DNA of 64,000 nt, from positions 14,507,001 to 14,571,000 of the forward strand of contig CM055876.1 of the NCBI GenBank assembly GCA_029582165.1. The letters are read 5' to 3'. This DNA is from Portulaca oleracea. Taxonomy: Eukaryota > Streptophyta > Magnoliopsida > Caryophyllales > Portulacaceae. Below the pieces are notes generated by a model. The model did not search any database and had not been told where the DNA came from. It was given only the letters and a program-made list of their open reading frames with translations. The stretch's first letter is position 1; each line of letters opens with the position of its first letter. The position numbers and the translations under genes were made by a program. Positions 45,438-58,872 of this stretch are shown here, piece by piece.

Positions 45438-45614
45438 AGTGAATGTGTCATCATCTTTTCCTAATGAGGACTTCCCTTTTAGGTTGCTTTTCTGTTTTAT
45501 CCATCCTTGATGTATCCTTGAAAGGTTAGATTTTTCTTGTATAATCTTCTGAACCCTCTAGCCATCATTGCCATTGTATCTTCCTCCTCATCATCATCTG
45601 ACTCACTGTCAAAT

Positions 45615-46322
45615 TTACGTACTGCCTTGAGGGTAATTTCTCTTGATGTCTGAGAGGTCATTCAATTGGATCTCATAGGCCAATAGTTTTCCAATGAGTT
45701 CCTCCAGCTTGAGGGCCTTGAGATCTTGAGCTTCTTCAATGGCTGTGACTTTTAGACCCCATTTTCTTCTGGGCAGACATCGGAGGACCTTTCTAATTTG
45801 TTCCTCATTTGGGTAGGTTTTTCCCAAAGATATGAGGTGGTTGGTGATACTGCTGAATCTTTTGAACATCTCTTCAATTGTCTCATTTTCCTTCATTCTG
45901 AAGGCCTCATACTTCTGGACAAGGATATCTACTTTGGTGTCCTTGACTTGACTTGTGCCTTCATATGAGGTTATCAAGTAATCCCAAACCTGTTTCGTAG
46001 TTTCACAATCAGATATACGTTAAAAATAATTCGAATTTAAACTGCAATAAATCAAGTTTAGGGCATGAGTATTTTTTCTCAATTGCTCCAGCTCTTTATT
46101 GGTCATTTAAGATCTTTTCTTTGGGACATCTTGACTAGCACTGTTCTTCTTCGTGGAAGGAGGATAATCTCCCTCGCTAACCACAATCCAGAGGTCCTCA
46201 TCTTGGTCCTTGAGGAAGATTTCCGTTTGCCTTTTCCACATTCTATAGTTTTCTCCAGTGAGGAGAGGTGCTCTTGTCCATGAGCGTCCTTGAGGAGCTT
46301 CGGTTGTGTTGAGGCCGGCCAT
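45615..46322 (-). pseudogene. Unit 5 gag, N-terminal half
   Basis: ATG at 46322. There is an extra TAA after KKRS (46107-46109), a site also mutated in units 8 and 9. Shared TAA at 46020-46022. A frame change at about 45645 ends it in NDLSDIKRNY. Confidence 0.82.
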
Positions 46323-46379
46323 GATCTTTACCACGAGTAGTTAGACTCTTGAGATCTGTGGACCAGCTCTGATACCATC

Positions 46380-47170
46380 TGAAATAACCCTAGAGGGGGG
46401 GTAATTAGGGTTATGTAAATAATTCTGGACTTCAATCAACACAACTCGGTTAATAGCTTTTTTATATAATCAAAGATACTTCTTTATTGAATAATTAAAA
46501 GTGCTTAAAAGGAGGAGGTTACAACTCAGCTCGACAGAGAACTTATGAGGTCCTCAATCGCCCACTGCAATAGAAGACGCAGCAGACGTCTTCCGGATGA
46601 GAGGCTTCACAGTGGAGGCGATTACAACCAGTGACCTCACTTGACAGAGAGACACTTATCTAACTTCAAGTTCACGACCTTAGAGGTCCTCACCAGTTTA
46701 ACCACTGGTTACAACAAAAGCTCACCACTATAATAATGGTTACACACAGAATATTCACTCAATATTCCTACACTCAGAACTTTCTTTCACAAAGTTCCTA
46801 CTACTTGTTTTCTTGCTTGGAAATCAATACTCTTTAATGTAGGTATGCAGCCGTATATATATATTTGGGAGTTGGAGGCAGCAACGACTTCTTTATTCTC
46901 CAAGGGATAGTTTCCATTCTTGAGCTCTCTTCCAAATCTTCCTTTATTTGCTTTCCATAAAGATGATATCTGGAAATAAGGAAGGTGTCGATTATTGTAT
47001 GAGATCATGCAGAATAATAGAAAGTATATTTTAGGGTTTGTATAAGATACTTCCCTAAATTTCTTTCTTTCAAACAAAACCTTGATGCTGTCGTTGGAGG
47101 TCCTCGGAGTGTATTGCAATGAGGTCCTCAGAGCTTTTTGTGATGAGGTGCTCAGAGTTTAGATTCTTCA
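46380..47170 (-). repeat. Array LTR 6, 791 bp
   Basis: It shares TAATAGCTTTTTTATA, GATGAGAGGCTTCACAG and GAGAGACACTT with LTR 8 but not LTR 7. Its U3 side has the short form seen in LTRs 2 and 3. Confidence 0.92.
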
Positions 47171-47529
47171 ATCTCCCCCTTTTTGTTTGAAAGACAAAAC
47201 TTCCTGGATGCTGCTTCTATACATGCATTCTCAATGTACAACAAATATGGACAATAGATGCAACAATACATTCTCAAAATAGAGTATCATATAGTAGCAA
47301 GCAACAGTTCACCATATTGTTTCGGTTACAGACCAAGGATATCTCCCCCTTTTTGTCTTTGAGATAGAAGGGAATCAGGAGAGTACAAGTACTAAATTGT
47401 GTAGCAAAAAAAAAACAGAGGAAGAGGGAGAGGAAGAAGAAAGGATAGGAGGAAAAGAAATGATGAGGACACCTTGACCAGGCCCTGATTAAATTTTGAG
47501 GTGCCCGAGAGGCCATGCTGAGGAGGACA

Positions 47530-48601
47530 TCAGAGGTCCAGGCATGGAGTGAGTTGACGAACCTGGGAGGAGGAGAGAGACCACATGTAGGGAGGATGGA
47601 TGATAGGACTCCCCCTCAATTTGACAGCTTGTGCAAAGGTTGAGGTCCTCATAGTAGACGACTCCCCCTCAAATGGTGCGGGTGGTGTTGTTTCACGACC
47701 TTCCCAATGTCTAGGATCTTGTCTTGAATTTTTTCTCCAAAGGTCACTTTTGCATTCTTGTTGATTTTCAGTTTGAAGAGCTTGGTTGGATATTTGTGTT
47801 TGAGGCATACCTCTAATAGAAGACACTATACCTTTCTTGGTCTCTGACCAAGGATGAGATCGTTGAAATGAGGCCTTTGGGACCCAGATTTTAGTAATGC
47901 ACGAATGTCTAGTTCCTTTAGACAAGGGATTTGATGAGGTCCTTATTTTATTTTCTATAGGAGGTCCTCTATGATGACTTTCTCTGAGAGGCGGAATGTT
48001 TGGGATAGGAAGGAGATGTCCTTTGTTGGCATGGAAAGGAGGACTTTTGGACCGATAGTTTTTGAGAGGTGGTGTATTGGGTGTGGGAAGGAGAGGTCCT
48101 TTGGGAGGATGATTTGTAGGAATTATTGACTGCCTCATTGGATAATTGAGTGATGGTTTTATAGCAGTCTTCGACCTCAAGAGACAGTCTATTGCTTTCT
48201 GTGAACAGGAGGTCATTTTGAGAGTTCAGGCTTTCTATGGCCTCACAGAGACTTTGAACACGGTTGGTAAGGTGCTTGATTCTTTCTATCAAGGATTTAG
48301 AGTATTTAAAAAGATGCATACACTTATGAACAAGATGTAAAGGTGAAAGATTAAGGAGGTCATCAATGTTTACCTCGTCATGAGATGAGGTTGGATCTTG
48401 ATCCTCACTTGTGTTTGCCATTAGACATACATTTGTTATTTCTTCTACCTCATTGTGGCCTTCACTGGAATCACTATCACTCCATGTTTCCATCATTGCC
48501 TCATGGTTATGCCGTTGAGGTCGACTTTTTCTCTTGTCTTTGTTTCTTATGGTGTGAGGGCAATCCTTCATAAGGTGTTTTTAGCTGCCACAAACAAAAC
48601 A
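47530..48601 (-). pseudogene. Unit 6 gag, C-terminal half
   Basis: The knuckle has a TAA where Ser stands in CGSSKHL (near 48586). A deletion of about 65 bp near 48120 removes the part after NEAVNNS and changes frame. The tail runs open to 47530. Confidence 0.75.
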
Positions 48602-48642
48602 AGTGAATGTGTCATCATCTTTTCCTAATGAGGACTTACCTT

Positions 48643-49441
48643 TTAGGTTGCTTTTCTGTTTTGTCCATCCTTGATGTATCCTCGAAAGGTTAGATTTTTC
48701 TTGTATAATCTTCTGAACCCTCTAGCCATCATTGCCATTGTATCTTCCTCCACATCATCATCTGAATCACTGTCAGATTTACATACTGCCTTGAGGGCAA
48801 TTTCCTTTGGTTCTGAGAGGTCATTCAATTGGATCTCATAGGCCAATAGTTTTCCAATGAGTTCCTCCAGCTTAAGGGCCTTGGGTTCTGGGCAGACATC
48901 GGAGGACCTTTCTAATTTGTTCCTCATTTGGGTAGGTTTTTCCCAGAGATATGAGGTGGTTGGTGATGCTGCTGAATCTTTTGAACATCTCTTTAATTGT
49001 CTCATTTTCCTTCATTCTGAAGGCCTCATACTTCTAGACAAGGATATCTTCTTTGGTGTCCTTGACTTGACTTGTGCCGTCATATGAGGTTATCAAGTAA
49101 TCCCAAACCAGTTTCGTAGTTTCACAATCAGATATACGTTAAAAATAATTCGAATTTAAACTGCAATAAATCTAGTTTAGGGCATGAGTATTTTTTCTCA
49201 ATTGCTCCAACTATTTCTTGGTCATTTCAGATCTTTTCTTTGGGACATTTTGACCAGCACTGTTCTTCTTCGTGGGAGTAGGATAATCTCCCTCGGTAAC
49301 CACAGTCCAGAGGTCCTCATCTTGGTCCTTGAGGAAGATTTCCGTTTGCCTTTTCCACATTCTATAGTTTTCTTCAGTGAGGAGAGGTGCTCTTTTCCAT
49401 GAGCGTCCTTGAGGAGCTTCGGTTGTGTTGAGGCCGGCTAT
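48643..49441 (-). pseudogene. Unit 6 gag, N-terminal half without start codon
   Basis: The start codon position (49439-49441) reads ATA, so the usual ATG is lost. A stop follows EMTKK near 49211. Shared TAA at 49139-49141. A deletion near 48890 removes KWGLKVTAIEEAQDL. Confidence 0.8.
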
Positions 49442-49498
49442 GATCTTTACCACGAGTTGTGAGACTCTTGATATCTGTGGACCTGCTCTGATACCAAC

Positions 49499-50297
49499 TG
49501 AAATAACCCTAGAGGGGGGGTAATTAGGGTTATGTAAATAATTCTGGACTTCAATCAACACAACTCGGTTAATAGCACTTTTATATAATCAAAGATACTC
49601 TGTATTGAATAATTAAAAGTGCTTAAAAGGAGGAGGTTACAACTCAGCTCGACAGAGAACTTTTGAGGTCCTCAATTGGCCTACCAAAATAGAAGACGCA
49701 GCAGACGTCTTCCGGATTAGAGGCCTCACAGTGGAGGCGATTACAACCAGTGACCTCACTTGCCAGAGAGGCACTTATCTAACTTCAAGTTCACGACCTT
49801 AGAGGTCCTCACCAGTTTAACCACTGGTTACAACAAAAGCTCACCACTACAATAATGTTTACACTCAGAATATTCACTCAATATTCCTACACTCAGAACT
49901 TTCTTTCACAAAGTTCCTACTACTGATTTTTTTGCTTGGAAATCAATACTCGTCAATGTAGGTATGCAGCCGTATATATATATTTGGGAGTTGGAGGCAG
50001 CAACGACTTCTTTATTCTCCAAGGGATAGTTTCCATTCTTGAGCTCTCTTCCAAATCTTCTTGGTTTCCTTTATTTGCTTTCCATAAGGATGATATCTGG
50101 AAATAAAGAAGGTATCGATTATTGTATGAGATCATGCAGAATAATAGAAAGTATATTTTATGGTTTGTATAAGATACTTCCCTAAATTTCTGTCTTTCAA
50201 ACAAAACCTTGATGCTATCGTTGGAGGTCCTCGGAGTGTATTGCAATGAGGTCCTCAGAGCTTTTTGTGATGAGGTCCTCAGAGTTGAGATTCTTCA
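49499..50297 (-). repeat. Array LTR 7, 799 bp
   Basis: GAGGGGGGGTAATTAGGG variant as in LTRs 6 and 8 but without their other shared changes. Long form near 50060. Confidence 0.92.
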
Positions 50298-50832
50298 ATC
50301 TCCCCCTTTTTGTTTGAAAGACAAAATTTCCTGGATGCTGCTTCTATACATGCATTCTCAATGTACAGCAAATATGGACAATAGATGCAACAATACATTC
50401 TTAAAATAGAGTATCATATAGTAGCAAGCAACAGTTCACCATATTGTTTGATTCTGAGATCAAGGATATCTCCCCCTTTTTGTCTTTCAGACAGAAGGGA
50501 AACAGGAGAGTACAAGTACTAAATTGTGTAGCAAAAAAAAAAAACAGAGGAAGAGGGAGAGGAAGAAGAAGGAATAGGAGGAAAAGAGATGATGAGGACA
50601 CCTTGACCAGGCCCTAATTGACGTGCTCGAGAGGCCATGCTGATGAGGACATCAGAGGTCCAGGCATGCAGTGAGTTGACGAACCTAGGAGGAGGAGAGA
50701 GACCACATGTAGGGAGGATGGATGATAGGACTCCCCCTCAATTTGACAGCTCGTGCAAAGGTTGAGGTCCTCATAGTAGATGACTCCCCCCCAAATGGTG
50801 CGGGTGGTGTTGTTTCACGACCTTCCGAATGT

Positions 50833-51541
50833 CTATAGGAGGTCCTCTATGATGATTTTCTCTGAGAGGCGGAATGTTTGGGATAGGAAGGAGATGTCCT
50901 TTGTCGGCATGGAAAGGAGGACTTTTGGACCGATAGTTTTTGAGAGGTGGTGTATTGGGTGTGGGAAGGAGAGGTCCTCTGGGTGGATGATTTGTAGGAA
51001 TTTTGGTCTAAGGTTGAGAAAAGGGGGTTGTGGAGACTGGTTTGCTTTGGTAAGGATGGGAATTATTGACTCCCTCATTGGATAATTGAGTGATGGTTTT
51101 ATAGTAGTCTTCGACCTCAAGAGACAGTCTATTGCTTTCTGTGAACAGGAGGTCATTTTGAGAGTTCAGGCTTTCTATGGCCTCACAGAGACTTTGAACA
51201 TGGTTGGTAAGGTGCTTGATTCTTTCTATCAAGGATTTAGAGTATTTAAAAAGATGCATACACTTATGAACAAGATGTAATGGTAAAAGATTAAGGAGGT
51301 CATCAATGTTTTCCTCGTCATGAGATGAGGTTGGATCTTGATCTTCACTTGTGTTTGCCATAAGACATATATTTGTTATTTCTTCTACCTCACTGTGGCC
51401 TTCACTAGAATCACTATCACTCCATGTTGCCATCATTGCCTCATGGTTATGCCGTTGAGGTCGACTTTTTCTCTTGTCTTTGTTTCTTATGGCGTGAGGG
51501 CAATCCTTCATAAGGTGTTTTGAGCTGCCACAAACAAAACA
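50833..51541 (-). pseudogene. Unit 7 gag, C-terminal half, deleted
   Basis: Intact knuckle sequence near 51499-51541, open to 51008. The frame then changes (51156-50833 is open in another frame). A deletion of roughly 200 bp at about 50836 joins AATGTCT to ATAGGAGGTCC and removes the Gln-rich tail and protease remnant. This makes the shortest unit (2968 bp). Confidence 0.78.
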
Positions 51542-51763
51542 AGTGAATGTGTCATCATCTTTTCCTCATGAGGACTTACCTTTTAGGTTGCTTTTCTGTT
51601 TTGTCCATCCTTGATGTATCCTCGAAAGGTTAAATTTTTCTTGTATAATCTTCTGAACCCTCTAGCCATTATTACCATTGTATCTTCCTCCTCATCATCT
51701 TCTGAACCCTCTAGCCTTAAGCGCAATTTCCTTGGGTTCTAAGAGGTCATTCAATTTGATCTC

Positions 51764-52409
51764 CTAGGCCAATAGTTTTCCAATGAGTTCCTCCAGCTTG
51801 AGGGCCTTGAGATCTTGAGCTTCTTCAATGGCTGTGACTTTTAGACCCCATTTTCTTCTGGACAGACATCGGGGGACCTTTCTAATTTGTTCCTCATTTG
51901 GGTAGGTTTTTCCCAGAGATATGAGGTGGTTGGTGATGCTGCTGAATCTTTTGAACATCTCTTCAATTGTCTCATTTTCCTTCATTCTAAAGGCCTCATA
52001 CTTCTGGACAAGGATATCTACTTTGGTGTCCTTGACTTGACTTGTGCCTTCATATGAGGTTATCAAGTAATCCCAAACCTGTTTCGCAGTTTCACAATCA
52101 GATATACGTTAAAAATCATTCGAATTTAAACTGCAATAAATCAAGTTTAGGGCATGAATATTTTCTCAATTGCTCCAACTCTTTCTTGGTCATTTCAGAT
52201 CTTTTCTTTGGGACATCTTGACCAGCACTATTCTTCTTCGTGGGAGTAGGATAATCTCCCTCGGTAACCACAGTCCAGAGGTCCTCATCTTGGTCCTTGA
52301 GGAAGATTTCTGTTTGCCTTTTCCACATTCTATAGTTTTCTCCAGTGAGGAGAGCTGCTCTTGTCCATGAGCGTCCTTGAGGAGCTTCGGTTGTGTTGAG
52401 GTCAGCCAT
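51764..52409 (-). pseudogene. Unit 7 gag, N-terminal half
   Basis: ATG at 52409 (MADLNTTEAPQ). A 2-nt loss near 52160 shifts frame after ELEQLRK. Shared TAA at 52109-52111. The Asp/Glu-rich end (SDSESDDDEEED in others) is replaced near 51695-51720 by a deletion. Confidence 0.8.
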
Positions 52410-52466
52410 GATCTTTACCACGAGTTGTTAGACTCTTGAGATCTGTGGACCAGCTCTGATACCATC

Positions 52467-53264
52467 TGAAATAACCCTAGAGGGGGGGTAATTAGGGTTA
52501 TGTAAATAATTCTGGACTTCAATCAACACAACTCGGTTAATAGCTTTTTTATATAATCAAAGATACTTCTTTATTGAATAATTAAAAGTGCTTAAAAGGA
52601 GGAGGTTACAACTCAGCTCGACAGAGAACTTATGAGGTCCTCAATTGGCCCACCAGAATAGAAGACGCAGCAGACGTCTTCCGGATGAGAGGCTTCACAG
52701 TGGAGGCGATTACAACCAGTGACCTCACTTGACAGAGAGACACTTATCTAACTTCAAGTTCACGACCTTAGAGGTCCTCACCAGTTTAACCACTGGTTAC
52801 AACAAAAGCTCACCACTATAATAATGGTTACACACAGAATATTCACTCAATATTCCTACACTCAGAACTTTCTTTCACAAAGTTCCTACTACTGATTTTC
52901 TTTCTTGGAAATCAATACTCTTCAATGTAGGTATGCAGCCGTATATATATATTTGGGAGTTGGAGGCAGCAACGACTTCTTTATTCTCCAAGGGATAGTT
53001 TCCATTCTTGAGCTCTCTTCCAAATCTTCTTGGTTTCCTTTATTTGCTTTCCATAAGGATGATATCTAGAAATTAGGAAGGTATCGATTATTGTATGAGA
53101 TCATGCAGAATAATAGAAAGTATATTTTAGGGTTTGTAATATACTTCCCTAAATTTCTGTCTTTCAAACAAAACCTTGATGCTGTCGTTGGAGGTCCTCG
53201 GAGTTTATTGCAATGAGGTCCTCAGTGTTTTTTGTGATGAGGTCCTTAGAGTTGAGATTCTTCA
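52467..53264 (-). repeat. Array LTR 8, 798 bp
   Basis: The U5 side shares variants with LTR 6. The U3 side (GTTTGTAATATACTTCCC, GGAGTTTATTGC) is shared with LTR 9 and the adjacent interior reads AATCGCCCCCTATTTG, so the LTR is a mosaic. Confidence 0.92.
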
Positions 53265-53624
53265 ATCGCCCCCTATTTGATTGAAAGACAAAACTTCCTG
53301 GATGCTGCTTCTATACATGCATTCTCAATGTACAGCAAATATGGACAATAGATGCAACAATACATTCTTAAAATAGAGTATCATATAGTAGCAAGCAACA
53401 GTTCACCATATTGTTTCGGTTACAGACCAAGGATATCTCCCCCTTTTTGTCTTTCAGACAGAAGGGAAACAGGAGAGTACAAGTACTAAATTGTGTAGCA
53501 AAAAAAAAAACAGAGGAAGAGGGAGAGGAAGAAGAAGGGATAGGAGGAAAACAGATGATGGGGACACCTTCACCAGGCCCTAATTAAATTTTGAGGTGCC
53601 CGAGAGGCCATTCTGATGAGGACA

Positions 53625-54719
53625 TCAGAGGTCCAGGCATTTAGTGAGTTGACGAACCTGGGAGGAGGAGAGAGACCACATGTAGGGAGGATGAATGATA
53701 GGACTCCCCCTCAATTTGACGGCTTGCGCATAGGTTGAGGTCCTCATAGTAGACGACTCCCCCTCAAATGGTGCGGGTGGTGTTGTTTCACGACCTTCCC
53801 AATGTCTAGGATATTGTCTTGAATTTTGTCTCCAAAGGTCACTCATGCATTCTTGTTGATTTTCAGTTTGAAGAGCTTCGTTGGATCTTTGTGTTTGAGG
53901 CATACCTGTAATAGAAGACACTATACCTTTCTTGGTCTCTGACCAAGGATGAGATCGTTGAAATGAGGCTTTTGGGACCCAGATTTTTCTAATGCACGGA
54001 GGTCTAGTTCCTTTAGACAGGGGATTTGATGAGGTCCTTATTTTATTTTCTGTAGGAGGTCCTCTATGATGATTTTCTCTGAGAGGCGGAATGTTTGGGA
54101 TAGGAAGGAGATGTCCTTTGTTGGCATGGAAAGGAGGACTTTTGGACCGATAGTTTTTGAGAGGTGGTGTATTGGGTGTGGGAAGGAGAGGTCCTCTGGG
54201 AGGTTGATTTGTAGGAATTTTGGTCCGATGTTGAGAAGAGGGCGTTGTGGAGAGTGGGTTGCTTTGGTAAGGATGGGAATTATTGACTGCCTCATTGGAT
54301 AATTGAGTGATGGTTTTATAGCAGTCTTCGACGTAAAGAGACAGTCTATTGCTTTCTGTGAACATGAGGTCATTTTGAGAGTTCAGGCTTTCTATGGCCT
54401 CACAGAGACTTTGAACATGGTTGGTAAGGTGCTTGATTCTTTCTAACAAGGATTTAGAGTATTTAAAAAGATGCATACACTTATGAACAAGATGTAATGG
54501 TGAATGATTAAGGAGGTCATCAATGTTTACCTCGTCATGAGATGAGGTTGGATCTTGATCCTCAGTTGTGTTTGCCATCAGACATACATTTGTTATTTCT
54601 TCTACCTCACTATGGCCTTCTCTGGAATCACTATCACTCCATGTTGCCATCATTGCCTCATGGTTATGACGTGATGACAATCCTTCATAAGGTGTTTTGA
54701 GTTGCCACAAACAAAACAA
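53625..54719 (-). CDS. Unit 8 gag C-terminal half, knuckle deleted
   Basis: Open for 364 codons but begins FCLWQLKTPYEGLSSRHNH: a deletion near 54668-54690 has removed the basic part after the knuckle and put the knuckle out of frame. Coiled-coil, Pro-rich and Gln-rich parts remain. Confidence 0.78.
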   Translation of the reverse strand: MFCLWQLKTPYEGLSSRHNHEAMMATWSDSDSREGHSEVEEITNVCLMANTTEDQDPTSSHDEVNIDDLLNHSPLHLVHKCMHLFKYSKSLLERIKHLTNHVQSLCEAIESLNSQNDLMFTESNRLSLYVEDCYKTITQLSNEAVNNSHPYQSNPLSTTPSSQHRTKIPTNQPPRGPLLPTPNTPPLKNYRSKSPPFHANKGHLLPIPNIPPLRENHHRGPPTENKIRTSSNPLSKGTRPPCIRKIWVPKASFQRSHPWSETKKGIVSSITGMPQTQRSNEALQTENQQECMSDLWRQNSRQYPRHWEGRETTPPAPFEGESSTMRTSTYAQAVKLRGSPIIHPPYMWSLSSSQVRQLTKCLDL

Positions 54720-54759
54720 GTCAATGTGTCATCATCTTTTCCTAATGAGGACTTTCCTT

Positions 54760-55597
54760 TTAGGTTGCTTTTCTGTTTTGTCCATCCTTGATGTATCCTC
54801 GAAAGGTTAGATTTTTCTTGTATAATCTTCTGAACCCTCTAGCCATCATTGCCATTGTATCTTCCTCCTCATCATGATCTGACTCACTGTTAGATTTACA
54901 TACTGCCTTGAGAGCAATTTCCTTGGGTTCTGAGAGGTCATTCAATTGGATCTCATAGGCCAATAGTTTTCCAATGAGTTCCTCGGCAGGGCCTTGAGAT
55001 CTTGAGCTTCTTCAATGGCGTGACTTTTAGACCCCATTTTCTTACGGATGGACATCGGAGGACCTTTCTAATTTGTTCCTCATTTGGGTAGGTTTTTCCC
55101 AGAGATATGAAGTGGTTGGTGATGCTGCTGAATCTTTTGAACATCTCTTCAATTGTCTCATTTTCCTTCATTCTAAAGGCCTCATACTTCTGGACAAGGA
55201 TATCTACTTTGGTGTCCTTGACTTGACTTGTGCCTTCATATGAGGTTATCAAGTAATCCCAAACCTGTTTCGCAGTTTCACAATCAGATATACGTTAAAA
55301 ATCATTCGAATTTAAACTGCAATAAATCAAGTTTAGGGCATGAGTATTTTTTCTCAATTGCTCCAACTCTTTCTTGGTCATTCAAGATCTTTTCTTTGGG
55401 ACATCTTGACCAGCACTGTTCTTCTTCGTGGGAGTAGGATAATCTCCCTCGGTAACCATAGTCCAGAGGTCCTCATCTTGGTCCTTGAGGAAGATTTCCG
55501 TTTGCCTTTTCCACATTCTATAGTTTTCTCCAATGAGGAGAGGTGCTCTTGTCCATGAGCGTCCTTGAGGAGCTTCGGTTGTGTTGAGGCCGGCCAT
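54760..55597 (-). pseudogene. Unit 8 gag, N-terminal half
   Basis: ATG at 55597. TGA after KKRS (near 55382), shared TAA at 55295-55297, and frame changes near 54985-55050 around CPSVRKWGLKV. Confidence 0.82.
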
Positions 55598-55654
55598 GAT
55601 CTTTACCACGAGTTGTTAGACTCTTGAGATCAGTGGACCTGCTCTGATACCAAT

Positions 55655-56452
55655 TGAAATAACCCTAGAGGGGGGGTGATTAGGGTTATGTAAATAATTC
55701 TACACTTCAATCAACACAACTCGGTTAATAGCACTTTTATATAATCAAAGATACTTCTTTAGTGAATAATTAAAAGTGCTTAAAAGGAGGAGGTTACAAC
55801 TCAGCTCGACAGAGAACTTTTGAGGTCCTCAATTGGCCTACCAGAATTGAAGATGCAGCAGACGCCTTCCGGATTAGAGGCCTCACAGTGGAGGCGATTA
55901 CAACCAGTGACCTCACTTGACAGAGAGGCACTTATCTAACTTCAAGTTCACGACCTTAGAGGTCCTCACCAGTTTAACCACTGGTTACAACAAAAGCTCA
56001 CCACTACATTAATGGTTACACTCAGAATATTCACTCAATATCCCTACACTCAGAACTTTCTTTCACAAAGTTCCTACTACTGATTTTCTTTCTTGGAAAT
56101 CAATACTCTTCAATGTAGGTATGCAGCCGTATATATATATTTGGGAGTTGGAGGCAGCAACGACTTCTTTATTCTCCAAGGGATAGTTTCCATTCTTGAG
56201 CTCTCTTCCAAATCTTCTTGGTTTCCTTTATTTGCTTTCCATAAGGATGATATCTAGAAATTAGGAAGGTATCGATTATTGTATGAGATCATGCAGAATA
56301 ATAGAAAGTATATTTTAGGGTTTGTAATATACTTCCCTAAATTTCTGTCTTTCAAACAAAACCTTGATGCTGTCGTTGGAGGTCCTCGGAGTTTATTGCA
56401 ATGAGGTCCTCAGTGTTTTTTGTGATGAGGTCCTCAGAGTTGAGATTCTTCA
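55655..56452 (-). repeat. Array LTR 9, 798 bp
   Basis: Has CTTCTTTAGTGAATAATT and GACGCCTTCCGG, shared with LTRs 10 and 11. U3 side as in LTR 8. Confidence 0.92.
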
Positions 56453-56813
56453 ATCGCCCCCTATTTGATTGAAAGACAAAACTTCCTGGATGCTGCTTCT
56501 ATACATGCATTCTCAATGTACAGCAAATATGGACAATAGATGCAACAATACATTCTTAAAATAGAGTATCATATAGTAGCAAGCAACAGTTCACCATATT
56601 GTTTCGGTTACAGACCAAGGATATCTCCCCCTTTTTGTCTTTCAGACAGAAGGGAAACAGGAGAGTACAAGTACTAAATTGTGTAGCAAAAAAAAAAAAC
56701 AGAGGAAGAGGGAGAGGAAGAAGAAGGGATAGGAGGAAAACAGATGATGGGGACACCTTCACCAGGCCCTAATTAAATTTTGAGGTGCCCGAGAGGCCAT
56801 TCTGATGAGGACA

Positions 56814-57931
56814 TCAGAGGTCCAGGCATTTAGTGAGTTGACGAACCTGGGAGGAGGAGAGAGACCACATGTAGGGAGGATGAATGATAGGACTCCCCCT
56901 CAATTTGACGGCTTGCGCATAGGTTGAGGTCCTCATAGTAGACGACTCCCCCTCAAATGGTGCGGGTGGTGTTGTTTCACGACCTTCCCAATGTCTAGGA
57001 TCTTGTCTTGAATTTTGTCTCCAAAGGTCACTCATGCATTCTTGATGATTTTCAGTTTGAAGAGCTTGGTTGGATCTTTGTGTTTGAGGCACACCTGTAA
57101 TAGAAGACACTATACCTTTCTTGGTCTCTGACCAAAGATGAGATCGTTGAAATGAGGCCTTTGGGACCCAGATTTTAGTAATGCACGGAGGTCTGGTTCC
57201 TTTAGACAGGGGATTTGATGAGGTCCTTATTTTATTTTCTGTAGGAGGTCCTCTGAAAGGCGGAATGTTTGGGACAGGAAGGAGATGTCCTTTTTTTGCA
57301 TGGAATGGAGGACTTTTGGACCGATAGTTTTTGAGAGGTGTGTATTGGGTGTGGGAAGGAGAGGTCCTCTGGGAGGATGATTTGTAGGAATTTTGGTCCG
57401 AGGTTGAGAAGAGGGGGTTGTGGAGACTAGTTTGCTTTGGTAAGGATGGGAATTATTGACTGCGTCATTGGATAATTGAGTGATAGTTTTATAGAAGTCT
57501 TCGACCTCAAGAGACAGTCTATTGCTTTCTGTGAACAGGAGGTCATTTTGAGAGTTCAGGCTTTCTATGGCCTCACAGAGACTTTGAACATGGTTGGTAA
57601 GGTGCTTGATTCTTTCTATCAAGGATTTAGAGTATTTAAAAAGATGCATACACTTATGAACAAGATGTAATGGTGAAAGATTAAGCAGGTCATCAATGTT
57701 TACCTCGTCATGAGATGAGGTTGGATCTTGATCCTCACTTGTGTTTGCCATCAGACGTACATTTGTTATTTCTTCTACCTCACTGTGGCCTTCTCTGGAA
57801 TCACTATCACTCTATGTAGCCATCATTGCCTCATGGTTATGCCGTTGAGGTCGACTTTTTCTCTTGTCTTTGTTTCTTATGGCGTGAGGACAATCCTTCA
57901 TAAGGTGTTTTGAGCTGCCACAAACAAAACA
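56814..57931 (-). pseudogene. Unit 9 gag, C-terminal half
   Basis: Knuckle sequence CFVCGSSKHLMKDC near 57889-57931. TAG replaces Trp in the ATWSD motif near 57811, as in unit 10. Open 57751-57227 with small deletions in the Pro-rich part near 57250 and 57338, also shared with unit 10. Tail 57110-56814. Confidence 0.8.
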
Positions 57932-57972
57932 AGTCAATGTGTCATCATCTTTTCCTAATGAGGACTTTCCTT

Positions 57973-58815
57973 TTAGGTTGCTTTTCTGTTTTGTCCATCC
58001 TTGATGTATCCTCGAAAGGTTAGATTTTTCTTGTATAATCTTCTGAACCCTCTAGCCATCATTGCCATTGTATCTTCCTCCTCATCATGATTTGACTCAC
58101 TGTTAGATTTACATACTGCCTTGAGAGCAATTTCCTTGGGTTCTGAGAGGTCATTCAATTGGATCTCATAGGCCAATAGTTTTCCAATGAGTTCCTCCAG
58201 CTTGAGGGCCTTGAGATCTTGAGCTTCTTCAATGGCTGTGACTTTTAGACCCCATTTTCTTCTGGACAGACATCGGAGGACCTTTCTAATTTGTTCCTCA
58301 TTTGGGTAGGTTTTTCCCAGAGATATGAGGTGGTTGGTGATGCTGCTGAATCTTTTGAACATCTCTTCAATTGTCTCATTTTCCTTCATTCTAAAGGCCT
58401 CATACTTCTGGACAAGGATATCTACTTTGGTGTCCTTGACTTGACTTGTGCCTTCATATGAGGTTATCAAGTAATCCCAAACCTGTTTCGCAGTTTCACA
58501 ATCAGATATACGTTAAAAATCATTCGAATTTAAACTGCAATAAATCAAGTTTAGGGCATGAGTATTTTTTCTCAATTGCTCCAACTCTTTCTTGGTCATT
58601 TAAGATCTTTTCTTTGGGACATCTTGACCAGCACTGTTCTTCTTCGTGGGAGTAGGATAATCTCCCTCGGTAACCACAGTCCAGAGGTCCTCATCTTGGT
58701 CCTTGAGGAAGATTTCCGTTTGCCTTTTCCACATTCTATAGTTTTCTCCAATGAGGAGAGGTGCTCTTGTCCATGAGCGTCCTTGAGGAGCTTCGGTTGT
58801 GTTGAGGCCGGCCAT
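57973..58815 (-). pseudogene. Unit 9 gag, N-terminal half
   Basis: ATG at 58815. TAA after KKRS (58600-58602), shared TAA at 58513-58515, then open to 57973. SNSESNHDEEED replaces SDSESDDDEEED. Confidence 0.85.
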
Positions 58816-58872
58816 GATCTTTACCACGAGTTGTTAGACTCTTGAGATCAGTGGACCTGCTCTGATACCAAT